Part shown: in pieces, positions 36,965-44,463 of the stretch
Numbering within the stretch: position 1 is the stretch's first letter
Layout: each line of letters opens with the position of its first letter
Origin: Tannerella forsythia
GTDB lineage: Bacteria > Bacteroidota > Bacteroidia > Bacteroidales > Tannerellaceae
Length of the DNA: 46,338 nucleotides
Direction of reading: 5' to 3'
NCBI RefSeq assembly: GCF_003860135.1
Contig: NZ_RQYN01000019.1
Location: 1-46,338 of the forward strand
Program-made: the position numbers and the translations under genes
Notes under the pieces: generated by a model
Databases searched by the model: none
What the model was told of the DNA's origin: nothing
Seen by the model: only the letters and a program-made list of their open reading frames with translations

Positions 36965-38530
36965 TTAAACGGAACGATGTACTTCGTGACCGACGACATA
37001 AATCGCACTGAAAGGGCGCGAGGGGCAAACATATTCGCATGCGCCGCAACCGATGCATCGCTCGGTATCGACGGAGGGGAAGCGGAGTGAATCTTCGTCG
37101 TTCGGATCGGAAGCGATCATGGTGATTGCTCCGTTCGGACAATGACGCTCGCAATTCCCACACTTCACCCCGTCACGCTTCACGATACAATCCTCCATCA
37201 CCCACACGGCATGCCCGATCTGTATCGAAGTCTTGATCTCACGAGTGATCGGACGGATAGCGCCCGTGGGACAGACCTCGGAACATTTCGTACATTCCGG
37301 CCGACAGTAGCCGCGGTCATATTCCATTTCGGGCTGCATGAGGCTCGTCCAATGATCGGAAGGACGAAGCACATGGTTCGGACAGGCCGATACACAGAGC
37401 TGGCATGCGGTACACTGACGCGCAAAATGGCGTGCGCTGATCGCTCCCGGAGGGGTGAGCTTCGTCACACGGTCGGGAAGGACCTTGTCTTTAATCTCCG
37501 CAAGTCCCCCGTCGACCTTCTTGTCTTGCGCCTTCACGGCCGAAGCGAGTGCGACAGAAGCCGTAGCCATGAAAAAATGACGGCGTGAATGTACGCTTCC
37601 TCTCGAACGTGGTCTCGAAAGCGACTTCTCCGGAGAAGCTTCCATGCAGGCCACCCAATGATCTGCCGGTACAAGCTCTTGCTTCTTACGTCTCGGAACG
37701 AAAGCGATCGCTTTTTTACGGCATCCGTCCATACAGTTCATACACGATACGCATCGACTGTAATCGACCGTATGTGCTTTCGAATCGATACACGATGCTT
37801 TGCAATTACGTTCGCACAGGCCGCACTGGTTACATTGGTCCGCATCGATCCTTACCTTGAACAGCGAATAGTTCGACACGAAGCCCAGCACCGTACCGAC
37901 GGGACAAATCGTATTGCAATACGTCCGTCCGTTACGCCATGCGAGAATCGCCAGCACAACCAACGTCACAAGCGGAACCGCCAACATCATAGCTCCTTTA
38001 TACCCTATTACGTCGACGGTATAGAAGGCATAACTGTCTATCCGTTCGGCAAAATGGGCGAGCAGGTTATTGCCCGCCCGGTAAACGGGAGCAAACAATT
38101 CGTTTACGATACGTCCGTAAGCGCTGTAAGGTGAGAGCAACGATACGAAGGCCCTCGCAACACCCGCACCCACAACAAACGAACTGACGGAAAAAGCTGC
38201 GACAAAGAGAACCAACACCGTGTAACGCAACCATGAGAGCACCGGAGAATAACGGAACCGGCGTTTGTTGAATCGCCCGGAGATTCGTGAAATCACGTCT
38301 TGAAAGATGCCAAGCGGGCAGATAACCGAACAATAGACGCGTCCGAAAAGGAGTGTCAACACAAGCAGCGCAAGAATCACGCCGATGTTCAACGCGAGCA
38401 CAGCCGGCCAGAATTGAATTTTTGCCAGCCAACCGAATGCATAACGGGCTGTTCCCGTAAAATCAAGAAAGAGTAACGTTGCCGAGACGATACAAACGAC
38501 GGCAAGCGCGACTCTGGTTTTTCGTAGCAT
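36965..38530 (-). CDS. Membrane polyferredoxin, NapH-like and NapG-like fusion
   Basis: 521 residues. The N-terminal half (about 1-260) has four or five membrane helices with two CxxxCP motifs (CSVICPLG and CNTICPVG), the NapH/MauN/CcoG signature, then two 4Fe-4S motifs (CNQCGLCERNC, CVSCMNCMDGC). In the middle lies a second export-like signal, SRRHFFMATASVALASAVKA. The C-terminal part has four more cluster motifs, including CTACQLCVSACP, CTKCSEVCP, CGNCERHCP and CIGCGACEYVCP, as in NapG-type ferredoxins. It should pass electrons from quinol or the cytoplasm to periplasmic acceptors. It is first in an operon with the exported aldo/keto reductase. Confidence 0.9.
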   Translation of the reverse strand: MLRKTRVALAVVCIVSATLLFLDFTGTARYAFGWLAKIQFWPAVLALNIGVILALLVLTLLFGRVYCSVICPLGIFQDVISRISGRFNKRRFRYSPVLSWLRYTVLVLFVAAFSVSSFVVGAGVARAFVSLLSPYSAYGRIVNELFAPVYRAGNNLLAHFAERIDSYAFYTVDVIGYKGAMMLAVPLVTLVVLAILAWRNGRTYCNTICPVGTVLGFVSNYSLFKVRIDADQCNQCGLCERNCKASCIDSKAHTVDYSRCVSCMNCMDGCRKKAIAFVPRRKKQELVPADHWVACMEASPEKSLSRPRSRGSVHSRRHFFMATASVALASAVKAQDKKVDGGLAEIKDKVLPDRVTKLTPPGAISARHFARQCTACQLCVSACPNHVLRPSDHWTSLMQPEMEYDRGYCRPECTKCSEVCPTGAIRPITREIKTSIQIGHAVWVMEDCIVKRDGVKCGNCERHCPNGAITMIASDPNDEDSLRFPSVDTERCIGCGACEYVCPSRPFSAIYVVGHEVHRSV

Positions 38531-38571
38531 AGCCTAATGATTTGAATGTTCGTACAAATAAATTTCTGTTA

Positions 38572-38579
38572 CAAAGATA
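38572..38579 (-). promoter_or_regulatory. -7 element of polyferredoxin operon
   Basis: The minus strand reads TATCTTTG, 42 nt upstream of the ATG at 38530. Confidence 0.65.
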
Positions 38580-38759
38580 AAGAATAAACGATCGAATCGT
38601 TTCCTTTTTCTATAAAAACGAAAAAGATGGTTTTATCACGAAAGAGATTCCGGAGGAGTTTCGGTAGCGTAAATGAAACGATGTCTGTTTTTATTTTCTT
38701 ATCAAACTCCGTTTCCCTTTCTTACTCAATGGGGAATGCTTTGTTCGGAATCTTCGGTC

Positions 38760-38787
38760 AAAAACAGTTAAGGGTCGAACCCTTAAT
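38760..38787 (-). terminator. Terminator hairpin after aldolase gene
   Basis: A perfect 8-bp stem TTAAGGGT/ACCCTTAA with a 3-nt loop (38768-38786) lies just downstream of the minus-strand gene. A five-T run follows 3 nt after the stem on that strand, and a seven-T run on the other strand could make it bidirectional. Confidence 0.75.
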
Positions 38788-38800
38788 CGTTTTTTTCCGG

Positions 38801-39883
38801 TCAATGGCACAAAACCATATTCATATTCCCGTTACAACCGATAGAAGGATCAAGATTCTTCAAATCCTCTATCAATGCGTCCACATCTTCTTCGCGTGTT
38901 GCCCAGCTTGTGCAGAAACGTACAGCGATATGGTGCATATCGACTTTTGTCCAATATTCAAACGCGTATTTCTCCGACAACGTGGCGATTTGTGTATCGT
39001 TCAAAATAGGAAACTGTTGATTGGTGGGCGAAGGATACAGGAACGAAATTCCTTTTGCTTCGAAAGCGTCGCGTATTTTCATGGCCATACGAACGGCATG
39101 ACGCGAAATCTCGAAATACAGCCCGTTTTCGAATAAGGTTTCGAACTGAATGCCCAGTACTCTTCCTTTGGCAAGCATTGCGCCCTGTCGCTTCATCAGA
39201 TAACGGAAATCTTGCTTAAGTGTATCGGCAAGAATGACGACCGCTTCACCGAAGAGCGCGCCTACTTTCGTTCCACCGATATAAAACACATCGCACAGTC
39301 GGGCTATATCTGGTAGCGTGAGGTCGTTTGTTTCGGCTTCGAGAGCATATCCAAGACGTGCTCCGTCGATAAAAAGAGGTATTCCGTAACGACGACATAC
39401 CTCGCTCAGGCGCTGTAATTCTTCTTTATAATATAATGTACCGCATTCGGTAGGTTGTGAGATATATACCATTCCGGGCTGTACCGTGTGTTCGCGATTG
39501 GCATCGTTCCAATGAGCGAGAACGGCTTCTTCCACTTGTGCGGCCGACAGTTTACCGTCGTGAGCCGGCAAAGCCAACACTTTATGTCCGGTAGCTTCAA
39601 TGGCGCCTGTCTCGTGCACGTTGATATGCCCCGAATCGGCCGAGATAACTCCCTGATGCGGACGCAAAACAGAGACTATAACCGTAGTATTCGTCTGTGT
39701 GCCCCCCACAAGAAAATGAACATCCGCCCGATGATCATCGCAGAGACGACGAATGATTTGCCGTGCATGCTCGCAATGTCTGTCGTCGCCATATCCTTTT
39801 GTCTGTTCAAAGTTTGTCTGCACGAGGCGATCCAGAATTTTAGGGTGCGCACCTTCGGCATAATCACATTCAAACCGTATCAT
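38801..39883 (-). CDS. Threonine aldolase-type PLP enzyme
   Basis: 360 residues from the ATG at 39883, which matches the family start MIRFECDYAEGAHPKILDRL; the frame continues upstream through the promoter region. It belongs to the beta-eliminating lyase/threonine aldolase fold. Cofactor residues are visible: HFLVGGTQTNTTVI, SGHINVHETGAIE, FIDGARLGYAL with the ring-binding Asp173, and the Schiff-base Lys206 in YIGGTKVGALFG. Likely reaction: L-threonine or allo-threonine to glycine and acetaldehyde, but related amino-acid lyases share the motifs. Monocistronic, with promoter at 39907-39914 and a terminator hairpin downstream. Confidence 0.92.
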   Translation of the reverse strand: MIRFECDYAEGAHPKILDRLVQTNFEQTKGYGDDRHCEHARQIIRRLCDDHRADVHFLVGGTQTNTTVIVSVLRPHQGVISADSGHINVHETGAIEATGHKVLALPAHDGKLSAAQVEEAVLAHWNDANREHTVQPGMVYISQPTECGTLYYKEELQRLSEVCRRYGIPLFIDGARLGYALEAETNDLTLPDIARLCDVFYIGGTKVGALFGEAVVILADTLKQDFRYLMKRQGAMLAKGRVLGIQFETLFENGLYFEISRHAVRMAMKIRDAFEAKGISFLYPSPTNQQFPILNDTQIATLSEKYAFEYWTKVDMHHIAVRFCTSWATREEDVDALIEDLKNLDPSIGCNGNMNMVLCH

Positions 39884-39906
39884 TGATATTCCATTTATTT
39901 GTGGTA

Positions 39907-39914
39907 CAAAGGTA
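39907..39914 (-). promoter_or_regulatory. -7 element of aldolase gene
   Basis: The minus strand reads TACCTTTG, 24 nt upstream of the ATG. Confidence 0.65.
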
Positions 39915-39967
39915 ATGATTATCTTGTAAGTCGTATGTTTTTTTTCTATCCACTCATAAAAAAACAT

Positions 39968-39975
39968 TATCTTTG
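39968..39975 (+). promoter_or_regulatory. -7 element of DUF454/M28 unit
   Basis: TATCTTTG, 32 nt upstream of the DUF454 ATG, divergent from the aldolase promoter. Confidence 0.65.
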
Positions 39976-40007
39976 CGGCGCTGTCAAAATCGGCAAGCAG
40001 GTAAGCA

Positions 40008-40370
40008 ATGAGAGTTTTCTGGATTGTATTGGGGAGCGTCAGTCTGGCATTGGGAGTCATCGGAATATTTATTCCGCTGTTACCGACCACGCCTTTTCTT
40101 TTACTTTCTGCTGCGGCCTATTTCAGAGGCTCACCACGTCTTTACAACTGGTTACTTCATCATAAGTATTTCGGAAGTTATATCCGTAATATCCGCGAAG
40201 AACACGCCATTCCGCTACGCGCTAAGATTATATCGATTACAGTTATGTGGCTGACGATCGGTCATTGTGTGCTGTTGCTGGGAATTCCCGTATGGTTACG
40301 AATTCTGCTGATAGCCATTACGGCAGGCGTTACCGTTCATATTCTTTCGTACAAAACACTAAAACATTAA
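40008..40370 (+). CDS. DUF454 (YbaN-like) membrane protein
   Basis: 120 residues with an N-terminal hydrophobic hairpin (about 4-40, with the family motif GVIGIFIPLLPTTPFLLLSA), then AYFRGSPRLYNWLLHHKYFG, a typical DUF454 signature. Two more membrane segments lie at about 73-110. The function of the family is not established. It begins a two-gene unit with the M28 peptidase gene, which starts 6 nt after its stop. Confidence 0.92.
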   Translation: MRVFWIVLGSVSLALGVIGIFIPLLPTTPFLLLSAAAYFRGSPRLYNWLLHHKYFGSYIRNIREEHAIPLRAKIISITVMWLTIGHCVLLLGIPVWLRILLIAITAGVTVHILSYKTLKH

Positions 40371-40376
40371 TTTATC

Positions 40377-41387
40377 ATGACACATTTTTTAAAGTTCGGC
40401 ATTGTGGGAGTGGCGTTATGTCTGTGCCATATAGCACAAGCACAAGACAGCCCCCGGGAAAAAGGTTTAAAGACAATCAATCGCGAGACGGCCGAGGCAC
40501 ATATCGGTTTTCTGGCGGACGACGCCCTTCGCGGGCGCGAAGCCGGAAGTCAGGAGGGACGTGTTGCCGGTGTGTATCTGGCCTCTTATCTTCAAACATT
40601 GGGACTAAAACCGCTGTTCGACTCGTATTATCAGCCCTTCGAGGTTTATCGCGCCGAGCGTCAGCAGAAAAAACGTTTTCAGGTGCATCCCGACTCTGTC
40701 GCGATGCTTCGCAAAGGAGTACATCAGAAACTTACCATGCGCAATGTGCTTGCCCGGATTGAAGGGAAGCGTCCCGACGAAATCGTAATCATCGGCGCAC
40801 ATTACGATCATCTGGGTTACGATCCGCATTTGGACGGCGATCAGATATATAACGGGGCAGACGATAACGCGTCGGGCGTTGCGGCGCTTTTACAGATCGC
40901 GCGCGCTTTTTTGGCTACCGGCGTGCAACCGCAACGAACCGTCATTTTCGCGCTATGGGACGGCGAGGAAAAAGGATTGCTCGGATCAGCTTATTTTACC
41001 CAAACCTTTGCCGATCTGGAGAAGGTAAAAGGTTATTTAAACTTCGACATGATCGGGCGTAATACGAACGAAGCTGAGCCGGAGCATGTCGTATATTTCT
41101 ATACTGCCGCTCACCCTGTTTTCGGCGACTGGCTGAAAAACGACATTGCGACTTACGGATTAAAACTCAAACCCGACTATCGCGCATGGGATAAACCACT
41201 CGGAGGAAGCGATAATTCATCGTTCGCAAAGCATGATATCCCTGTGATTTGGTATCATACCGACGGACATCCCGACTACCACCAACCGTCAGACCATACG
41301 GATAAAATCAATTGGGAAAAAACCGTCGATATTACGAAAGCGGCCTTTCTCAATCTCTGGAATCTCGCGAACGAAGCGGATTTTTGA
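40377..41387 (+). CDS. Secreted M28-family zinc aminopeptidase
   Basis: 336 residues. A signal peptide ends near IAQAQ (residue 23). The M28 metal ligands are recognisable: H142 in IIGAHYDHLG, Asp in GADDNASGVAAL (161-172), the Glu pair in WDGEEKGLLGS (E197, E198), Asp in FDMIGRN, and a final His in HPDYHQPSDHTDKI. Such enzymes remove N-terminal residues from peptides with two zinc ions. It is probably periplasmic or surface-exposed and useful for growth on host peptides. There is a 6-nt gap to DUF454 upstream. Confidence 0.94.
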   Translation: MTHFLKFGIVGVALCLCHIAQAQDSPREKGLKTINRETAEAHIGFLADDALRGREAGSQEGRVAGVYLASYLQTLGLKPLFDSYYQPFEVYRAERQQKKRFQVHPDSVAMLRKGVHQKLTMRNVLARIEGKRPDEIVIIGAHYDHLGYDPHLDGDQIYNGADDNASGVAALLQIARAFLATGVQPQRTVIFALWDGEEKGLLGSAYFTQTFADLEKVKGYLNFDMIGRNTNEAEPEHVVYFYTAAHPVFGDWLKNDIATYGLKLKPDYRAWDKPLGGSDNSSFAKHDIPVIWYHTDGHPDYHQPSDHTDKINWEKTVDITKAAFLNLWNLANEADF

Positions 41388-41458
41388 CGCAATACGTACC
41401 ATGAAATCCTTTCGTTTATTTATGCCGTCTGTTACATGATGTAATTTATATTTTTTGT

Positions 41459-41466
41459 TATCTTTG
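41459..41466 (+). promoter_or_regulatory. -7 element of exported-protein gene
   Basis: TATCTTTG, 29 nt upstream of the ATG at 41496. Confidence 0.65.
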
Positions 41467-41495
41467 CACAATAACAACCAATGTAAGTAATCATC

Positions 41496-42263
41496 ATGAA
41501 ACAATTCAGTAAATCCGTTAAGTCTGTCTATTCCGTTTTCAATCCGGAAAAGAAAGAGAAAAATGCCGAACACGCAAAAAGTGTATCCATAAGAAAAACA
41601 AACCCGATATTTCGGAACACAGGTTTTACCTTATCGGCAGTCATCGTTTTTCTGCTGTTATCTTCTTTTCAGCAGATGCCCTCCGTCACTTCATTCGATG
41701 AAGAAGCTAACATCATGTCCGAACCGTTCGCTCACGCTCAAACACCTGCCGGAGAAGAGATGAAACTTCTGGCCGAAGGAAACGGAAAAGCGTTTTATCT
41801 CCGTTTGGACGCGCCTCCCGGCGATGACGATTTTATCGGTCAATATACGTTATACGTGAAAGACCTACCCGATGGTTCTCTGACTCCACTGTTTCAAACT
41901 TCGCCTTTTGGCAAACAGGGAACCAAACTAAAAATCAAAAAGGAAGACAAGTACGTAGAGGAAGGAATCGAAGCCGTCGAAGAAATCATACTTTTATCGG
42001 ATTCGAAAATCTTAATCAACGGATGTCCCGATGCCCGAAATATTTATTCCTATATCTACGATCTGACTACAGGAAAAGTCGTTTTTCTCGACGTTTACAG
42101 CGGATATGTAAAGACGATTGAGGAAAACGGGCGTCCCTTAATCGTTATGGCTACGTATGCTTATGATTATGACGGCGGCGGACGCTACGGAATGTACGTT
42201 TATTTCGACATGGACGGCAACAGAGTTCGTGAGGAAAAAGCCCCTGAAGACGGAGATTATTAA
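41496..42263 (+). CDS. Exported or membrane-anchored protein of unknown function
   Basis: 255 residues. A basic N-terminal tail of about 45 residues precedes one hydrophobic segment (about 45-60, FTLSAVIVFLLLSSF). The protein is therefore either a signal-anchor protein or has an unusually long signal region. The remainder is beta-rich with many acidic residues (APPGDDDFIGQYTLYVKDL, KILINGCPDARNIYSYIYDL, YAYDYDGGGRYGMYVYFD). It may be a propeller-like or beta-sandwich domain, but I recognise no family. A good promoter element lies 29 nt upstream. The nitroreductase gene follows after 33 nt and could be co-transcribed. Confidence 0.75.
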   Translation: MKQFSKSVKSVYSVFNPEKKEKNAEHAKSVSIRKTNPIFRNTGFTLSAVIVFLLLSSFQQMPSVTSFDEEANIMSEPFAHAQTPAGEEMKLLAEGNGKAFYLRLDAPPGDDDFIGQYTLYVKDLPDGSLTPLFQTSPFGKQGTKLKIKKEDKYVEEGIEAVEEIILLSDSKILINGCPDARNIYSYIYDLTTGKVVFLDVYSGYVKTIEENGRPLIVMATYAYDYDGGGRYGMYVYFDMDGNRVREEKAPEDGDY

Positions 42264-42296
42264 TCCTGTATTGTATCACCATTAATATATATTGAT

Positions 42297-42983
42297 ATGA
42301 AGACGTTCAAACATTACGCAAGCTGCCTTTTCGCGGCAGCCCTCCTCTTTACAGGATGCCAAAACAGTAACAGCACAGGCGCGACGGATCAAACGACGAC
42401 CGCGACGGACTCTATCGCGGTCGATAAAGATACGGACCATCCGGTGATCCGCACCATCATGGAGCGTCGAAGCATCCGCAAGTATAAAACGGATTCCGTA
42501 CCGCGCGAAAAGATGGACATCATCCTGCGTTGCGGCATCAACGCGCCCAGCGCCATGAACGGACAACCCTGGGAAGTACGTGTAGTAGATAATGCCGAGT
42601 TTATCGACGGCATTACGAAGCTCTTTGTCGAATCGGTTAAGGACGACGAGCGCATGATAAAGATGATACAAGACGCCGAGTTTAAAAACATGTTCCGCAA
42701 TGCTCCCGCCGTTATTTTTGTGGCCGGAAAAGACGGCGAAGGAAAATTCGACTGCGGCTTGTTAAGCGAAAACATCATGTTGGCAGCCCATGCCATGGGT
42801 TTAGGCACCTGTTGTCTCGGCAGTCCGATACGTTTCATGAAAAGCGACGTTGCCGCCGACTACATGAAGCGTCTCGACTTTTCCGAAGGCTATGAACTTT
42901 ATTACGCCATTGCGATCGGCTATCCCGACGAGTCGCCCGAAGCCAGACTGCGCGATGCTTCCAAAGCGCGCTACGTAGAATAA
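42297..42983 (+). CDS. Nitroreductase-family lipoprotein
   Basis: 228 residues. The N-terminus is a lipoprotein signal with lipobox LFTGC (Cys21) and a Ser/Thr-rich linker to about residue 45. The nitroreductase domain follows: MERRSIRKYKTDSVPREKMD, NAPSAMNGQPWEVRVVDN, LAAHAMGLGTCCLGS and YAIAIGYPDESPEARLRD, the usual FMN-binding motifs. Family members reduce nitro groups, quinones or flavins with NAD(P)H. Export by Sec is odd for an FMN/NAD(P)H enzyme, so it may use another donor or dehalogenase-like chemistry in the periplasm. A strong terminator follows 23 nt after the stop. Confidence 0.9.
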   Translation: MKTFKHYASCLFAAALLFTGCQNSNSTGATDQTTTATDSIAVDKDTDHPVIRTIMERRSIRKYKTDSVPREKMDIILRCGINAPSAMNGQPWEVRVVDNAEFIDGITKLFVESVKDDERMIKMIQDAEFKNMFRNAPAVIFVAGKDGEGKFDCGLLSENIMLAAHAMGLGTCCLGSPIRFMKSDVAADYMKRLDFSEGYELYYAIAIGYPDESPEARLRDASKARYVE

Positions 42984-43006
42984 AGCTCCACGCAGCATCC
43001 TAACAC

Positions 43007-43051
43007 AGCTACCATTGACTACCCCGACGAGTCGATGGTAGCTTTTATTTT
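43007..43051 (+). terminator. Rho-independent terminator of nitroreductase gene
   Basis: A 14-bp stem (43007-43020 with 43030-43043, one G-U pair), 9-nt loop, then TTTATTTTAT. Confidence 0.9.
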
Positions 43052-43084
43052 ATATCAAAGCAAAATATTTCTCCTCATTTATAT

Positions 43085-43420
43085 CTTTCATTTTTGTAAT
43101 AGTGTATTGTGCTCGCATAATATGGCATTTCATTTTTGTAATCCTCCATTGTGCTTGCACAATATAGCATTTCACTTTTGTAATCCTCCATTGTGCTTGC
43201 ACAATATAGCATTTCACTTTTGTAATCCTCCATTGTGCTCGCACAATATAGCATTTCACTTTTGTAATCCTCCATTGTGCTTGCACAATATGGCATTTCA
43301 CTTTTGTAATCCTGCATTGTGCTTGCACACTATGGTATTTCACTTTTGTAATACTATATTGTGCTAACGCAATATAGTATTTCATTTTCGTAATCCTGTA
43401 TTGTGCTAATAAAATGAGAG
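43085..43420. repeat. Eight tandem 42-bp repeats, each with a palindrome
   Basis: Units start at 43085, 43127, 43169, 43211, 43253, 43295, 43337 and 43379 with no length change. The central units are almost identical; the outer units are degenerate. Each good unit carries ATTGTGCTTGCACAAT or its TC variant (first good copy at 43148-43163), a 7-bp dyad around 2 nt. Spacing of 42 bp equals four turns of B-DNA, so the dyads face the same side. There are no spacers, so this is not a CRISPR array. Confidence 0.92.
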
Positions 43421-43531
43421 ATTTTATTGGTGTAATGACGCCTCTCTTATTATTTTCTAAAATCAATTTATCCGAAAAGAAAAAAAAATCAACTTTTTTT
43501 CTTTTTATTTTGCGGATTAAAAAATAAAACA

Positions 43532-43539
43532 TATCTTTG
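43532..43539 (+). promoter_or_regulatory. -7 element of DUF6261-type gene
   Basis: TATCTTTG, 49 nt upstream of the ATG and about 110 bp downstream of the 42-bp repeat array. Confidence 0.65.
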
Positions 43540-43588
43540 TACGCGTAAGAGAAATGAAAGAGACAAATCATCTTAAAAATTAAATATT

Positions 43589-44305
43589 ATGATTGAAAGC
43601 ACTTATTTGACACGTGTTCCTCACGACGATTTTTTTCATACCATGACGCTTGTGCGCTCATTTTTGAACGAGGAAGATTTGATTGCCATGAAACTCGTTA
43701 ACCCGGCCGGTGGTTTCACTAAAGCATTCGACGAGTACGACGACGCGTTTAAACAGGCCAGAAAAACAGGCCTGATCGTCAACAAACATGAAGTAGACGC
43801 CGAGCGCGATAAAGCGTTTATTGGCTTCTATCGTATAACGAAAGGTTATTTGAACGCTCCGGAAGACGACCTTCGCGAAGCTGCCACACGCATCTGGAAT
43901 ATGATCGAGCACTACGGCGGGAGTAAAATAAGCCGCATGCGTCAGGGTGCGGAAAGCGCGGCTATTACCAATTTATTGCAAGATCTTGACGAAGCGGATC
44001 TGACGGTTCTCAATCTGAAAAGTTGGACCAAGAAACTGAAAGAAGCTAACGACCGTTTTATCGAGCTGCATGCCAAACAGACGGAGAAAGAAGCCGAATA
44101 CGTAGTCGGGCTGCTGTCCGATACACGCAAACATCTCGATGAGCAATTCCGCATACTTTGTAAGAACATTAACAGTCTTGCGGTTGTAGATGGCGAAGGT
44201 CCGTACGTGCGGCTCGCCGGACGTATTAATCAGGCGGTATCCAACGCTCAGCAGATGGTTAAACAACGTAATTCGATGCGTAAAGGCAAAGAAGAGTCGA
44301 AATAA
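43589..44305 (+). CDS. DUF6261-type alpha-helical protein
   Basis: 238 residues, cytoplasmic, almost entirely helical and charged, without signal or membrane segments. The layout (an N-terminal segment MIESTYLTRVPHDDFFHTMT, then long amphipathic helices with RDKAFIGFYRITKGYLNA, and a basic tail RKGKEESK) resembles the Bacteroidales-specific DUF6261 family. That assignment is from memory and moderately sure. Members are often present in many copies per genome and have no known function. It stands alone: the 42-bp palindromic array and a good promoter lie upstream, and a large hairpin lies downstream. Confidence 0.85.
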   Translation: MIESTYLTRVPHDDFFHTMTLVRSFLNEEDLIAMKLVNPAGGFTKAFDEYDDAFKQARKTGLIVNKHEVDAERDKAFIGFYRITKGYLNAPEDDLREAATRIWNMIEHYGGSKISRMRQGAESAAITNLLQDLDEADLTVLNLKSWTKKLKEANDRFIELHAKQTEKEAEYVVGLLSDTRKHLDEQFRILCKNINSLAVVDGEGPYVRLAGRINQAVSNAQQMVKQRNSMRKGKEESK

Positions 44306-44360
44306 CGACATGCGAACGTGCGGCAATGGCGAGTTGCTGACGAGTTAAAAACAAATTTCC

Positions 44361-44395
44361 CTCCGTGTCTGTCCGTATACAGGCATCGGAGGGAG
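44361..44395 (-). terminator. Hairpin between convergent genes, probable bidirectional terminator
   Basis: CCCTCCG/CGGAGGG outer stem (44361-44367 with 44389-44395) and a 7-bp inner stem with one wobble pair and one bulged base. On the minus strand it is followed by AAATTTGTTTTT, fitting termination of the acyl-CoA ligase gene. It also lies 55 nt after the plus-strand DUF6261-type stop. Confidence 0.75.
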
Positions 44396-44463
44396 ATTCC
44401 GTTTATCAGGCGGCGACAACCGCTAAGCAATCCAAGCCGGAAAGTCGCGAATCCGTTCCACAA

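Larger units (their letters stand above)
38531..38800. other. Intergenic region between tail-to-head minus-strand units
   Basis: Holds the polyferredoxin promoter at 38572-38579 and the terminator hairpin of the aldolase gene at 38768-38786. No gene is supported in the 180 bp between. Confidence 0.6.
42984..43588. other. Intergenic region with terminator, 42-bp repeats and promoter
   Basis: 605 bp. In order: the nitroreductase terminator (43007-43051), an eight-unit 42-bp tandem array (43085-43420), an AT-rich stretch with A and T runs, and the promoter at 43532-43539. Open frames across the array on both strands follow the 14-codon period and are not supported as genes. Confidence 0.75.

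Noticed and set aside
39884-40090. N-terminal extension of the threonine aldolase
   Set aside because: The extension runs through both divergent promoter elements and has no family similarity; the ATG at 39883 matches the family start.
43085-43420. CRISPR array
   Set aside because: Units are head-to-tail with no unique spacers, and no cas genes are in the window.
43035-43571. Open frames of 110, 80 and 173 codons across the 42-bp repeats
   Set aside because: The unit length is a multiple of three and lacks stops in several frames on both strands, so open frames arise automatically. They overlap the promoter of the next gene or lack their own, and the predicted peptides only mirror the DNA period.
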